Positions 22,870 through 34,695 are shown, counted from the stretch's first letter. The stretch: DNA of 64,000 nt from Nissolia schottii (GCA_003254905.1 QANU01035109.1:76570-140569); one strand, 5' to 3'. Program-made: numbers and translations. The notes: a model not told the origin generated them from the letters alone.

Positions 22870-23735
22870 TTTTACTTTAGTTAATGTGTGTCTGAAAAAT
22901 TACTAGAAAATGAGGCTGATTCTGCCACAATTGCCACTGCAATGTGGTTAGGGACAATGCCATAACAACACTATCGTTGCCGCTTTGGTAGAAGTCTTAA
23001 AAACGGTCATCATTCCTTTGATATATGTTTTTTTCTTGGACGTGTTCCTTTGATATATGTTGAATTGTTCTGGAAGAAAGTGGCATTCATTCGATCTGAG
23101 ATTTCCCATTTTCTGTACACAGTACAAGATTATAGAATCCAACAATATAAATATTCTTTTTGTTTCAAATGTTTTGGGCTGCATGCATAGCCATTCTCCT
23201 TTTCAGGATTGATGTCATTTTAGACGTGTATATCAATGAGAATGGAGCAAGTTGATTTAATTCTGCTGAGTGTTCAGTTGAATCATATTCCACGTTTCTC
23301 TACATTGCATTCACCAAATTCTATTCCGATTAAGAGGAAACCAATTTTTATCTGGGATTTTTTTTTCCAGAAATAAAATAAATAAAAATACCCTATTCAT
23401 AATAAACTCTTTTCAAAGTTGTTCCCAAATGCTTTTATTTTTTTTTAAGTGAAAGCCGATTAAATTGACTTCTAATTTTTTTTAAACATGAGTCTATTTA
23501 AATTGACTTCTTTACTTATTTTTCAAAATCAAATTTATAAATAGAGGCGCATATTCATTTATAGTGTGTATAAAAGTTTAAGTTTTTTGTATGAGTTAAA
23601 AAGATGAGTGAGGAGTTAGAAGAGATTTTAGTGTATTATAATAATGAGGAAAAAAATACACAAGACGAAATTACTTTTTATTCCTCAATTAAATCTTGGG
23701 TGGCTGTATATTCAACTGTTACTTTGTCGCAACGT
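22870..23735. other. Intergenic DNA, nothing recognised
   Basis: AT-rich with several poly(T) runs. No gene or transposon terminus is seen. Confidence 0.5.
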
Positions 23736-24435
23736 ATTCACCATTATTGAACTCCTTGTTGAGCTTGAAGATGTTCACTCAAGCTTTGGTGCCTCCAATG
23801 TTGGTCCATCGTTTGTGCCAAACATCAATCCCTCCCCTCCTCTAACTGCTTATGATTCACCATCTCCAAGCCTTGCATATCTTACCAAGGATGTCCCTCA
23901 TCCATTACCTCGACATTCGATTCCAATGCAGGTGTTCATCTAGTGTTGGGTGGTGACTATTATGGTAATGATGATTATGGCGATGATGATGATCATAATG
24001 AAGATATGCAAGGTAATGGTGATGGTGGTGATGACGATGGTGGTGATGAAGACATAGTGCAACCGACACTAATACATCTACGAGATATACCAAGTTACTA
24101 CACCACCTAATCTTAGCCTCAATGCCGTGACAAAGGTTCAACATCAGCATCAACATATTATATATTGGTCAACAGTTCCAAAACAAGGAAACTGTATTGT
24201 TTGCTTTTAAAAACTACAGCCTCCGCAAAGGCGTGCAACACAAAGTCCTTGAGTCTAGAAAAGGAAAATTTTGGTGCGAGTGTACCATGGCAAAACAAGG
24301 ATGTGCCTAGTTAATTCGGGTGACTCAAAGGGAGAAGTCCCAAATGTGGGAAGTGGGGAAGTTTAATGATAAACACACTTGTCTTTTTTCTAGTTTACCA
24401 AAGAGGCACCTGCAATTGGATTCAAAAGTTAACTA
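23736..24435 (+). pseudogene. MULE (Mutator-like) transposase N-terminal fragment
   Basis: The 24164-24435 segment reads GQQFQNKETVLFAFKNYSLR, then VLESRKGKFWCECTMAKQGC, an in-frame stop exactly where Trp is expected, LIRVTQREK, MWEVGKFNDKHTC and LPKRHLQLDSKV. This is the zinc-coordinating N-terminal domain (DBD_Tnp_Mut) of MuDR-type transposases. Upstream is a Ser/Pro-rich part (VHSSFGASN...) and an acidic Gly/Asp-rich tract at 23950-24050, as is usual before that domain. The catalytic domain is absent. It is dead. Confidence 0.75.
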
Positions 24436-25238
24436 AATTACTACAGTTCACGACAGTTCGCCTGAGGAACGTCAGCTTGTATTTGTGATAGGTTGTTTTC
24501 ACTTTCATATTGTTTGCGCTAACAATAAAATTTTGCACTTGATAAAATCTCCCTTCAGTAAGAGTAGGCTCGAATTGGTTGAGCAAATTTCTGGGAACTG
24601 TTGCGTGAATCCATCCCCCTGAAAGATGACCATCATCTCTAACTCAAAAGCAGTATATTAGGTTCAAATCCTCACATGATTTTTGCTTTCAACAGAAAAT
24701 CTTACTTGGTGAACGTAGGTCCATACATTACCACAAAATAGGCACACATTTGTGGAATAATGAAGTAAGGAAAACAAATATGCAACACATTTGTTCCAAT
24801 ATGCAATCCTTTGTTACTTTCTTAAGTCAATATGAAGGAAGGCTACTTTATCAGGTAGAGATAATGCAAAATATTGTGATCGTAAATGAAGTAAGAAAAC
24901 AAACGTGAAAGACCGTATGGGAAACAAACTTGACATCAAGGTTCAACATATTCCTTTGTGAAAATTTTGAAGATGGCAAACCGTATGGGGTGCAGATGGA
25001 AAACCGTATGTGGTTTAGATTTACCTTCTCGTCGACAAAATCATCTCCAGCGCAAATGTTTCTGCCTTGTTGTCAATGTTTGGCACTTTCCATAGTCTTG
25101 TAATGTAAATCTTGAAAAGCCAAGGGAGTTTTGTTGGGTTAGCCATGCTCAACAAATCATAACTTGCTTCCATGTTTCTTGAAAGCAATATGAAGGAACA
25201 CAATATGAAGGAAGACATTATGTAAACATTTGTGGAAT
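24436..25238. other. Non-coding remnant downstream of the MULE fragment
   Basis: A tRNA-box-B-like aggttcaaatcctcac lies near 24660. From about 24750 the sequence begins to show degenerate forms of the following tandem repeat (atttgtggaataa, gaaggaacacaatatg). No gene is seen. Confidence 0.4.
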
Positions 25239-26020
25239 AAATGAAGTAAGAATCCCAACTTGACAAACATGTAAACATCAATGTTCACCATATTGAAGAT
25301 GAAGGAAGACAATATGCACACATTTTGAAGATAAAGGAAATAACCAAAATTTTGAAGATGAAGGAAAACAAACTTGACAAACATTCCCAACATCAATGTT
25401 CATATTCATGTTAGGAAAAATGTTGAAGATAAAGGAACACAATAGGGAAAGATTTGTGGAATAATGAGGTAAAGAAGCTGACGTTTTAGATGAGGGAACA
25501 CAATATCCAACCTTGTGAGGACGCTTGTTGATATGCAACCTTGTGAGGACACAATATGATGATTTGTTGTTTCTGCTGGAGAAACACAAAACTGAAGGTG
25601 AGCATAATGAGAGGGGAGCAAAATGTGAGGGTAAATGAAGTATAAGAATCCCAACTTGACAAACATGCAAACATCAATGTTCACCATATTGAAGATGAAG
25701 GAAGACAATATGCACACATTTTGAAGATAAAGGAAAAATTATAATTTTGAAGATGAAGGAAAACAAACTTGACAAACACTCCCAACATCAATGTTCATAT
25801 TCATGTTAAGAAAAATGTTGAAGATAAAGGAACACAATAGGGAAAGATTTGTGGAATAATGAGGTAAAGAAGCTGAGGTTTAAGATGAAGGAACACAATA
25901 TCTAACCTTGTGAGGACGCTCACAATATGCAACCTTCTGAGTACACAATATGATAAGAGAAACACAAAACTGAAGGTGAGTATAATGAGAGGGGAGCAAA
26001 ACTTGAGGGTCGTGTGAGGG
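25239..26020. repeat. Two-copy tandem repeat, unit about 394 bp
   Basis: Unit 1 starts at aaatgaagtaagaatccc (25239) and unit 2 at aaatgaagtataagaatccc (25633). The units run in parallel through ttcaccatattgaagatg, cacattttgaagataaagg and atgagaggggagcaaaa, with few mismatches and a deletion near the end of unit 2. Long minus-strand frames across it are chance products of the composition. Confidence 0.85.
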
Positions 26021-26300
26021 CTAGTTTGGGCGGGAAAAAATTATACAAAAGAGTGACACGTGTCTATTCGACGTGTGGACCCACTGTGCATATTCCCAAC
26101 TTTTATTATATATATTATATATATAATATATAATATATAATATAATATAGATATAGATATAGATTTTACCACAGCTACCCGGTAACACACGAGACACAAT
26201 TTACCTTCACGCTGGCGCCCATCCCGCTCCCGCTTGGAGGCGTCGGTCCCTTCCCGCTCGCGCTCCACCAGCGCCGTCAACTCACCGCGACCTTGACTCT
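26021..26300. promoter_or_regulatory. Promoter-like GC-rich segment with E2F-like and G-box motifs
   Basis: An E2F-like GGCGGGAAAA (about 26029-26038) is followed by a perfect palindromic G-box GACACGTGTC (26055-26064), a (TA)n tract and a GC-rich block at 26215-26290 that contrasts with the AT-rich flanks. It could drive the small gene at 27.3 kb. A minus-strand frame starting at 26280 (MTALVERERE..., donor-like gaag|gtaaa near 26205) raises the alternative that it faces the other way. Confidence 0.45.
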
Positions 26301-27293
26301 GCCAGCATTTGTTTGCTGCTCTTCACCTCCATTTCTGTCACCTTTTCATCCCTGCTTCCAGGTTCCTTTCAAACCCTGCTGTAAGAGTGTTCAAAAGCTT
26401 CTCTTTTAATTGGTTGTTGGTGTTGTTGATTTTCTACTTTTTATTTTTATTATTTTATTTTTATGACCCTGGTTTTTGGTTCAACGCAATGCAAGCTATT
26501 GCCCTTTATGTCCTCTTGGAGAGAAGCCTTAATCGCAGAAGTGGATTGAGATTTCATTTAATGATGATTTAGGACAGCACCGTGGTTTTGTTCCTGTTAG
26601 TTGCTGACATTCAGATATCTTTTCTTCTCGTGATTTTGTTTAGTTTCCTTTGCTTGCTTGAACCGGGTAATGAAAAGGTCAAATTTTTTTAATGCTCTCC
26701 AACTTGTATGGCATCTGTCTCTTTTATTCTTTCCTAGATTAATTTCTATTATGTGTATGTGTAGTTTTGGTCGTTTCATGGCACAGGTGGGGAGGGGGCA
26801 GAGAATATGTGTGGTGGCGGGGTGGGGATGGGGAGCGGCCACTCCCCGCCCCCTGTGCTTGTGCCATCCCTGCGATGTCTTCTGATCTAAACAAACACCA
26901 CGATGCTAAACACCATTACTACATGAAGTATGAACTAAATATTTATATCCTAAAAGGGCTTGTATTATCTATTTATGTTTTGAATTTTCAAATTGTTAAA
27001 TTCTATCAATTATTTTTGTTACAGAAAAGTTTATTTCAATTTTAATGTATTTTACATAATTTATATAATTATTTAGTTATATTCTGTTTAATTGGTTTGG
27101 TTTAGTTATATTCTGTTTAATTGGTTTGGCCTTTTACTTGCTAGTTACGAATAAGAAAAACCTTTTACTTGCTAGTTAAACCTCTGACCCAGTGCCTTGA
27201 CAGGTTCAATCACCTAAGTTTAATAACTAGGGTTTGGATAAACGGATCAAACCCAATAAATTCATGGTTGCAAGAGGCTTAGATAGCAACAAA

Positions 27294-27979
27294 ATGGAAG
27301 GTGCAGCAAATGCTGTTTGCCACCACAGCTACTTGCCACCTGCGATTGGTGAGTCATGCACAGCATCCCCCTCACAAATTCTGTCATTGACTGTTTTTGC
27401 ATTGAAATTGTGTTAGGAATGAAATCTGCAAGATTAGGAGAGTGAATAAAGTGATATGAGTGAGAATTGTTAGGAACAAAATATGAATCAGCTCATTTTC
27501 CTAATCAATCTAACAGATTTACTCCTATTCCTAATAATCCTTACTCATATCACTTTATTCACTCTCCTAATCTAGCAGATTTTACTCCCAACATTTTTCA
27601 TAGTAGCCTTCAATATTAACTGGTTCATTTGTTGCTGGTAATTGAATTAGTGTTGCTGTTTCTTGGAATTTTGATTGAATTGGTGTTTTCTGGTTACAGA
27701 AGCTATCTTAAGAGAAGCATCATCATCATCGTGTGAAATAACAGTCATGCAAGAATCAGATGAAAATGAAAAAGGAGAAAAGAGGAACACAGAAATGAAA
27801 GGGAGCTTTGTACATGAACCCACAGGTAATTACAAATTTTGCTTTGTTTTTGTGTTCAAATTGAAAATGCTTTTTTTTCTTTCTTGTGAGCAATTTTGGT
27901 TGACATAAGAAATATGATTCTGCCTGGCTTCGTTTCTGATTCTACAGTGATCATGATAGTTAGAGTGTGCGTTGGTTGA
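27294..27979 (+). CDS. Small spliced gene of unknown function
   Basis: A three-exon model (27294-27348, 27700-27825, 27948-27979) with GT-AG introns encodes about 70 residues. Exon 1 gives MEGAANAVCHHSYLPPAI. Exon 2 is hydrophilic and acidic (EAILREASSSSCEI, ESDENEKGEK). Exon 3 is short and hydrophobic and ends at TGA. The first two splice junctions look genuine; the last exon is the weakest part and the gene may instead continue or be broken. No family is recognised. It lies 1 kb after a promoter-like GC-rich segment and its first intron holds a strong hairpin. It could be the remaining 5' part of a larger gene. Confidence 0.35.
27411..27593. repeat. Inverted repeat with about 66-bp arms in an intron
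   Basis: The left arm starts tgttaggaatgaaatctgc and the right arm is its complement, ending gcagattttactcccaaca. The middle of each arm, agattaggagagtgaataaa, is identical. Arms run about 66 bp with roughly nine mismatches around a loop of about 50 bp. It is likely a MITE; a transcript would form a long hairpin. Confidence 0.85.
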
Positions 27980-28139
27980 AGATAGTGAAATATTGCAATA
28001 CAATAGTAGAGGATCTCAGTTATGAAAGGGTCATGAATGGTTGCCCAACTTAATAGGAATTAGGTGAAAATACAAATTACTTTCTTGGACTATCGGCCTC
28101 TCACAACGGGCAACCTGGAAGTATTTGTTTTTTAAGCTA

Positions 28140-28300
28140 AACATACATCTAGAGTAAGGTTGTTGTCATATAATGTGGAGGTCATATGTTCAAATCCAGT
28201 AAATAACCTCTCCATTTGCAGGTAGCAAAGCTACGTACATCTAACCTCCTCAGACCCTACCAGGGAGCCTTGTGCAATGGGCTGCCTCTTTATCCTTCAA
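28140..28300 (+). mobile_element. Au-like SINE remnant
   Basis: A tRNA-like B box (tgttcaaatccag) is followed by aataacctctccatttgcag, aagctacgtacatctaacc, cagaccctaccagggagcc and ttgtgcaatgggctgcc. This order matches the 3' part of the plant Au SINE family. The A box is decayed. No clear target duplication. Confidence 0.7.
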
Positions 28301-29835
28301 TCATGTTATCAGCTGAAATTATCAGATACCCATATATCTATTTAAATCAAACAGAAAAGGCACATACAACACATGGTTCCCAGCCTCTGTTTTCTTAGCC
28401 TGACAAAACATATCTTTGCATTTCCTACATTGATGGCAATTTCTTTTCTTTCATGACTACAGTTTCTGCTGTGGCCTTGTTGCTCATGCTCACACTGCTC
28501 CTTATCTTTGGCTCTTACTATATGCCCTTGAACTGCTCCTAGCACTCCTAATGAAAATGTTGACATGAACTCTGCAGAAGACAAATAGATTCCCAACTCA
28601 AGTGTTATGTTCATTATTCAATAAGGTCATGTTCCACCAAATAGAGCTTGTCGTATATCTTCTGTGAGTCTGATGGTTGTTGCATGCATGATTTAGTTGG
28701 GATACACGGATTAATTTCTCTTTGGCCTTAGAAGACTAATTTGTTAGTTGCTGAAACTTCCTTGTGCTAACAGATTGGTCCTTGGAGGACTTGGAGGTTT
28801 GATGATTGTGCAAGCTCTATAGAAGCTTTAAGGGCCATTTGCTTTATTGTGTTATTTTGTGGTGAGATTTGATTTACGATATGGATGATTTATATATATC
28901 TGTATGTGGCTGGAATTCACTTGAAATATGTGGAATATTCAAATGTACTGAAAAGGCTTCCTCTTTATCGAGGGATTTACATGAGGTGAGTAGCTAAAAT
29001 TAGGGAGATTACTAGCCCAAAATAAGGGGGGGAAAAATGGAAATAAATCAGGGAATCAAACCGAACTTAAGTGTCCTCTTTGATGCCCTGCTGACAACTT
29101 CCATTGTTGCTCTTGACTTAATGCCCTTGGACTGACTTATCAGTTACCTCTATCATGGTAGAATGTGATGGGTCTGGTACTAGATAAATAAGGAATATGA
29201 TTTTGTTTTCATAGTTTTAGCTTGTTAAAGTTCTTCCCTCCCTTGGCTAACTCTCAAATGATTGTTGGCTTGTCTTAATGCTACTAAGAAAATGGGAAAA
29301 CACTAAATGGCGATTCCCAAGTCTGTACCTGCGGAAATGTGGCAAATGATTTATTTAATAACAATAATAATAAATTATAATAATGTATTTTAAATTATCT
29401 AAGCTGTGCCCAGATTATTTATTTGCAAGGTTTTTGTTTTTGTTTTTAAAGAAAAATAGAGATACAATATTATGTGAAGTTATTTCACTTTTAGTAAGTT
29501 AGTATAAAATAAAGAAATTTCTCGTTACAGTATTTTCCTACAGTATACTAATTTTATTGTTTTCTAGTTTTCGAAAATCTTTTAACAAAGATATATACTT
29601 ATTTATCATGGATAGAGTTACAGTAATTAGAGGTTAGAAGTAAAGTGTGCTAGAATTCAGAGTTTAAAGCCTTGTAGCACTGAAAGGTGTTTATATGTTG
29701 GTCAGCCCATTGATTTGGTGGTCCCGGCAGTAAACCCTGAAAGGTAGTGAAACCGTTAGTTAGCCAAATAGGAGTCTTCCGTTGGGTGGTCCCGTAACAT
29801 GAGCTTCTAAATTTAGTAGAATAATGGCAAACTTA

Positions 29836-29838
<3 letters not shown>
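28301..29838. other. Intergenic DNA, nothing recognised
   Basis: AT-rich, no family-like coding frame and no paired ends. It precedes the INTS7 leader. Confidence 0.5.
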
Positions 29839-29870
<32 letters not shown>

Positions 29871-29871
29871 N
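29839..29871. repeat. (AT)n microsatellite ending at an unresolved base
   Basis: About 16 AT units followed by a single N at 29871. The true tract length is probably not resolved in the assembly. Confidence 0.95.
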
Positions 29872-30330
29872 TGAAGGAACAGAAATGGTAGTGTGGTAAT
29901 TAATTGATAATTGAAAGATGGATGTTGCTATGGTTTGGGGTGGAAAACATATTTTTTTCTTCGAGAAATGAACTGAAATCAGGTCAACCGTCTTTGCTTT
30001 CCTGCCCTCTTTTTTATTGGTCATCAGTGGCCTATAACCTCTGTGCTGATGTGAACAACTGGAGATGGCCAAATGAAGAAGTCTCTTCACTCTTGCAGAG
30101 TGCAAAGTGAGTTCCATCTATTGTGGCACCATAGAATGGTGATGCACACTGACCCCTATGTATAACTGAATTTAGGTTAGAGTTTGATTATTAGTATTGT
30201 ACTTAACTGTATTCTATTTAACTGCGAATTGAACATAGTGTTGGAATTGGGATGCTAAAATATGGGGTCTGCTTTAATCATTGAGCTTACTTCTCTATTG
30301 TTAGCAGTGTCGGGTACAAGAGAATCTGCT

Positions 30331-33300
30331 ATGGAAGAAACATGTGCTGCTTGTGCCATGGAATGGAGCATTCAACTTGAGAAGGGCCTCCGTTCTAGTA
30401 AGCCAGGTGATATTGCGCTTTCTTTCTTCTTTTCTTGTTAACTACTTATACCATTTTAGGATTTGCTTATTTACCAATTCTTTTCCTCCATTAGGTGTAC
30501 CTGTCCAAACCATATTGCAACTGGGGCCTCGCCTCCAGCAATGGAGTAGAGAGCTTGAATCTGGCATTGCTTTCGATGCCATAATTGGTCTTGTGCCAGG
30601 TGAAGTTAGGCTCTTTGCCAATGTCATCCTTTTGCGCCTTGCTGATGCCTTTAGAGGAGGTGACATAGAAGTCAAGCTTTCTGTTGTCAAAGTTTTCTTG
30701 TTTGAACGAAAGCACCGTAATATTGGGAAGCACAAGCAGTGTAAAGGGTTACTGTCAAAGGAAAGGGTAGCTAACCACTTGGAGTTGTTGAAGCGAGTGA
30801 AATATGTTTATGACAATGGGGATTTGGAGTCCAAGGTATTGGCTTTGGTTCTGTTTGGTTGCTGGGCTGATTTTACCAATGACAATGCTCAAATACGATA
30901 CTTGATACTTTCCAGCCTTGTTTCTCCTCATGATTGTGAGGTAAGTTAAGTATTTTAATGTTGATGTTGTTCTGGGTATCTAACTTCATTCGTGATACAT
31001 CTCTCAGTTATGTATTATTATTTGTTTATATCAATGTGCTACATGAGTAACTAGTCATGTTTACTTCAGATGTTTCAAGAACAGTGTTGTGCAATAATTG
31101 TATGGAAATTGAGAAACGACAATTTTAATTTGATTTGCAAGGCAATACATGGATGGATTGACAATGATTGGATGTTGTGTTATCCTGTGGAGGTTGATTG
31201 CCTTGGGCCATTGTCCTAATTTACTTTGCTTCTGAGTTCTGCCTTGTTTAGCCAGTTTCCTTATAGATGCTTTTCTATGTTCTAATTGCTCCATTGATTA
31301 TCTGCATTAATATATCTGAAATGTTGGATTGGGTTTCTACAGGTAAGAGCATCATTATTTGCTGCTGGATGCTTCAGTGAGACATCAGATGATTTTGCAT
31401 GTATCACATTGGTGATGCTGTCCAATATGATGGATTCATCTTCAGTTTCATTGACTGTAAAGTTGGCCGCAGCACAAGTTTTTGGGAAATTCAAGCGTTT
31501 ATTTTCAATTGCAAATAAAGCGTATAAGGTCATTCACAATTTTTTTCATTCTGTTTAATCTGTTTATTTCTCTCTTTGCAGGAGCATTTTCTTTTGTTAC
31601 ATTATTACAAGGTTTATTGTATTCTTGTGTCTGTTCTTTTCTTGGAAATGTCACATGCTACGGTTTCATGTGTGATGATTGATTTAATGCAGGTAGGTTT
31701 ACAGTTGGTAAATAATTCTTCAGGTGAAGACTTTTTGGTAGCTATGTTATTATCTCTTACAGAATTGTGTTCTGTTTCTACGCTTCTTGCCTCCTGTCAG
31801 GTATGTGCCTCTTTATTCTGCTATATGATTTCGAGCATCCCAGTTGGGTGGAAGAACATAAGTTCCCAGTTTTTACTCTATCCCAGCTTTTCATTTTGTC
31901 CTTCAACTGGCAAAGATGCTTTCTTAGTAGATACTTTGGGGGGGGGGGGGNNNNNNNNNNNNNNNNNNNNNNNNNNNNNNNNNNNNNNNNNNNNNNNNNN
32001 NNNNNNNNNNNNNNNNNNNNNNNNNNNNNNNNNNNNNNNNNNNNNNNNNNNNNNNNNNNNNNNNNNNNNNNNNNNNNNNNNNNNNNNNNNNNNNNNNNNN
32101 NNNNNNNNNNNNNNNNNNNNNNNNNNNNNNNNNNNNNNNNNNNNNNNNNNNNNNNNNNNNNNNNNNNNNNNNNNNNNNNNNNNNNNNNNNNNNNNNNNNN
32201 NNNNNNNNNNNNNNNNNNNNNNNNNNNNNNNNNNNNNNNNNNNNNNNNNNNNNNNNNNNNNNNNNNNNNNNNNNNNNNNNNNNNNNNNNNNNNNNNNNNN
32301 NNNNNNNNNNNNNNNNNNNNNNNNNNNNNNNNNNNNNNNNNNNNNNNNNNNNNNNNNNNNNNNNNNNNNNNNNNNNNNNNNNNNNNNNNNNNNNNNNNNN
32401 NNNNNNNNNNNNNNNNNNNNNNNNNNNNNNNNNNNNNNNNNNNNNNNNNNNNNNNNNNNNNNNNNNNNNNNNNNNNNNNNNNNNNNNNNNNNNNNNNNNN
32501 NNNNNNNNNNNNNNNNNNNNNNNNNNNNNNNNNNNNNNNNNNNNNNNNNNNNNNNNNNNNNNNNNNNNNNNNNNNNNNNNNNNNNNNNNNNNNNNNNNNN
32601 NNNNNNNNNNNNNNNNNNNNNNNNNNNNNNNNNNNNNNNNNNNNNNNNNNNNNNNNNNNNNNNNNNNNNNNNNNNNNNNNNNTTTTTTTGATATGATCCA
32701 TTCCTTGATTCGTTCTTGTCATAAGAAAGAGATATTACTAGATATGTGAGAAGAAATATCACTTAATTGATGTATTATATTTTTTTATCAACTCTATTTA
32801 GAATTTTTTTTTTCAAAATTTTTATAAGTTATCAAAACATTGTATTTGATAATTTAAATTTTGATAATTTATTATTATTTTATATAAATTTATTTTGTTG
32901 ATATCCATTAATTTATTTGATTATTTTAGCTTGATAAATATTGATAATTTGTACAACAATTTAAAACTAATTTTAAGTTAGCAAAGAACCAAACAGAGTT
33001 TAGTAAAAAGCTAGTTCTTTTTTATTCAAGTTCATAAAACTTGTTTCATTTTGTACTTAATTAAACTGGTTTTTGAAGTTGCCAAACATCTCCTAAATAT
33101 TATTATATGAACGTTGGGGTTGATCGAGGTGGAAAGTGTCTCCTTTAACTAGAAATCTTGAGTTCAAGCCTTGAGCTGGTAGATCTCAACCCTTCATGTA
33201 CTTTAGCAGGGTCGAGTTGGGTTAATTGAGTTTCTGTTAACAAGGACCGTATGTATGTCAGTGGTTTAATCAAGAAAAGAAAAATTAGTGTTATATGAAG

Positions 33301-33590
33301 TTGGTGAAACTTTAGCAAGTTCTGCTTAAAAAAGGCGGGTAAGGAGGTTAAAGCTTGTATGAAGCAAGATACAGCTAGCTTGTGCAATCCAGCACAATTT
33401 TTTATTTTAGTGCTTTCTTGTTGTAAACATTCTTTTGAATCATTTGGTGGTTTCAGGTGGACTTTGTTCTTTCACTTCTCCGTCGAGAAACCACTCCACG
33501 TGCACGAGAAACAGCATTGAGATGCTTGCAATTTTTATCCCTAAAAGGACACTGCCAATATCCGGTTGAACATTTGTCTTCCATTGAAAA
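30331..33590 (+). CDS. INTS7: Integrator complex subunit 7 homologue, 5' part only
   Basis: Exons 30331-30406, 30495-30940, 31343-31528, 31693-31800 and 33457-33590 give about 316 residues in one frame. The start is METC-like (MEETCAACAMEWSIQLEKGL). The diagnostic block PGEVRLFANVILLRLADAFR and the following VKVFLFER belong to the ARM/HEAT-type N-terminal half of INTS7. The Integrator complex cleaves snRNA 3' ends and terminates stalled transcription in the nucleus; the Arabidopsis counterpart is, as I recall, EMB1895. A leader exon probably ends at a donor near 30107. Exon 4 could start at 31582 instead of 31693, since both keep the frame. The last exon ends at gaaaa|gtagtg in phase 2. Plant INTS7 is over 1,000 residues, so about two thirds is missing here. 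An N gap lies in the fourth intron. Confidence 0.8.
31951..32682. other. Assembly gap (732 N) inside an INTS7 intron
   Basis: The gap is preceded by a G homopolymer (31938-31950) and followed by a T run. Open frames spanning the Ns are artefacts. Exons on either side (ending 31800, starting 33457) join in phase 0, so no exon need be lost, but one could be. Confidence 0.98.
32683..33456. other. Intron sequence after the gap, with a possible SINE-like segment
   Basis: Very AT-rich at first. At about 33113-33190 a tRNA-like pair of boxes appears (tgatcgaggtggaaagtg and gagttcaagccttg), suggesting a tRNA-derived SINE head. No other structure. Confidence 0.35.
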
Positions 33591-33649
33591 GTAGTGCCAC
33601 CAAACTTCCATGTCCAGCAAAGAACTAACGCTGTTTGTACTACATTCTT

Positions 33650-34020
33650 TAGGTTGCATTTAGTTGCTGATACAAGACACAAATGCAAAAATAGAAAATA
33701 AATCTTGTATTTAGTGATAAAATATAAGACACGATTTATTGGTCGCAGAGGTGATGGTTAGTGGTTGAACTTGTTGCTTTCATATGTCAAGGGTAAAATT
33801 GACAATAAGGAAATATGTCATAGTAAAATTGGAAGAAAAATGTTTCATTACAGTGTTGTCTCTATTTTCTGTCTTCGTGTCTTTACAAAATAAAGTTATA
33901 AAAAATACATTAATTTTTTTATCTTGAGACAAGTTTTTGTACTTGTCTTTATAACTAAACTGGATTTTGTGTCTCTATTTTGTAGTTGTCTTTTATCAAC
34001 AATCAAATGTAACCTTATTG
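33650..34020. mobile_element. MITE with TTA duplication right after the last visible INTS7 exon
   Basis: The left end GGTTGCATTTAGTTGCTGAT pairs with the right end atcaacaatcaaatgtaacc. Both ends are flanked by TTA (left ...tttA|GG, right ...CC|TTA), the 3-bp duplication of PIF/Harbinger-type elements. Inside, acaagacacaaa pairs with a later tttgtgtctc. About 0.37 kb with no coding capacity. Confidence 0.65.
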
Positions 34021-34555
34021 TAGAATGTCGTTCCCAATCCAAGGTTGGATCTATAATACATTAGTTTTTCTCGAATCCTAGTTGTTTTTCCCTTTTCCAT
34101 GTTTTGAAATGTTTAACTTAATTCGCCCTTCTTGATCTACTTTATTTCTCAAACTTATTTCTAGTAGCCTTTGTTAACAAAAGTTTAACTCGTTTGTGTC
34201 ATTTTTATTGACAATTTGTACATTTGATTTCATAGTTGGAAAGAAAATCAATGAAAAGAGTCGGGGATGAAATAAATTTGAAAAAAAAAAAGAGGAGTAA
34301 CGTAAGGGTGAAAATGAGTTAGGTTGGGTCGGACATTACATTTAACAGGGTGACTGGCCAACCTACCAGGTTTGATAGGCTATAAAATAGACCTTGGCTT
34401 GGCCTATTAAGGTAAATAGGTTTACAAAAAAACTTGAGCCTTAATACTTTTTGTTAAACAGGCTAGGTCATAGGCCCCCCTGATGGACGGTCTCACATAT
34501 TTCCACCCTTAGGCAACCCAACAAGAATTGCATATGCACAAATTTCTCTTTCCTT
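34021..34555. other. Intergenic DNA, nothing recognised
   Basis: Low-complexity AT-rich DNA with a poly(A) run near 34280. No INTS7 exon is recognisable here. Confidence 0.5.
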
Positions 34556-34559
34556 TATA

Positions 34560-34695
34560 TTTTTTTTTGACGATCCAAAATAATGATTTCATTCAATAAT
34601 AGGGATAGAATTATAATTGAAACATCTTAGCTAGCTAATCTGTGCTTAAGTCGCAAACTCGCCCACTAAGTTGTTATTCACTTTGTTTGGGAAGG
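34560..34695 (-). mobile_element. 3' end of a LINE (minus strand), separated from its body by LTR insertions
   Basis: Read on the minus strand it ends in ttggatcgtcaaaaaaaa, a poly(A)-type LINE tail. Its other side abuts the Athila-like LTR at 34696. The matching LINE body (RNase H domain end) lies at 39047-39330 in the same orientation. Confidence 0.45.

Noticed and set aside
25021-25717. Several long minus-strand frames rich in Phe, Leu and Ser
   Set aside because: They overlap one another in different frames across the 394-bp tandem repeat and match no family; composition explains them.
24000-26020. CRISPR-like array from the regular repeats
   Set aside because: Plant nuclear DNA, and the repeats are long tandem units without short uniform repeats and unique spacers.
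31576-32762. Long open frames on both strands across the N block (up to 371 codons)
   Set aside because: They consist mainly of undefined residues; only the INTS7 exons next to the gap are supported.
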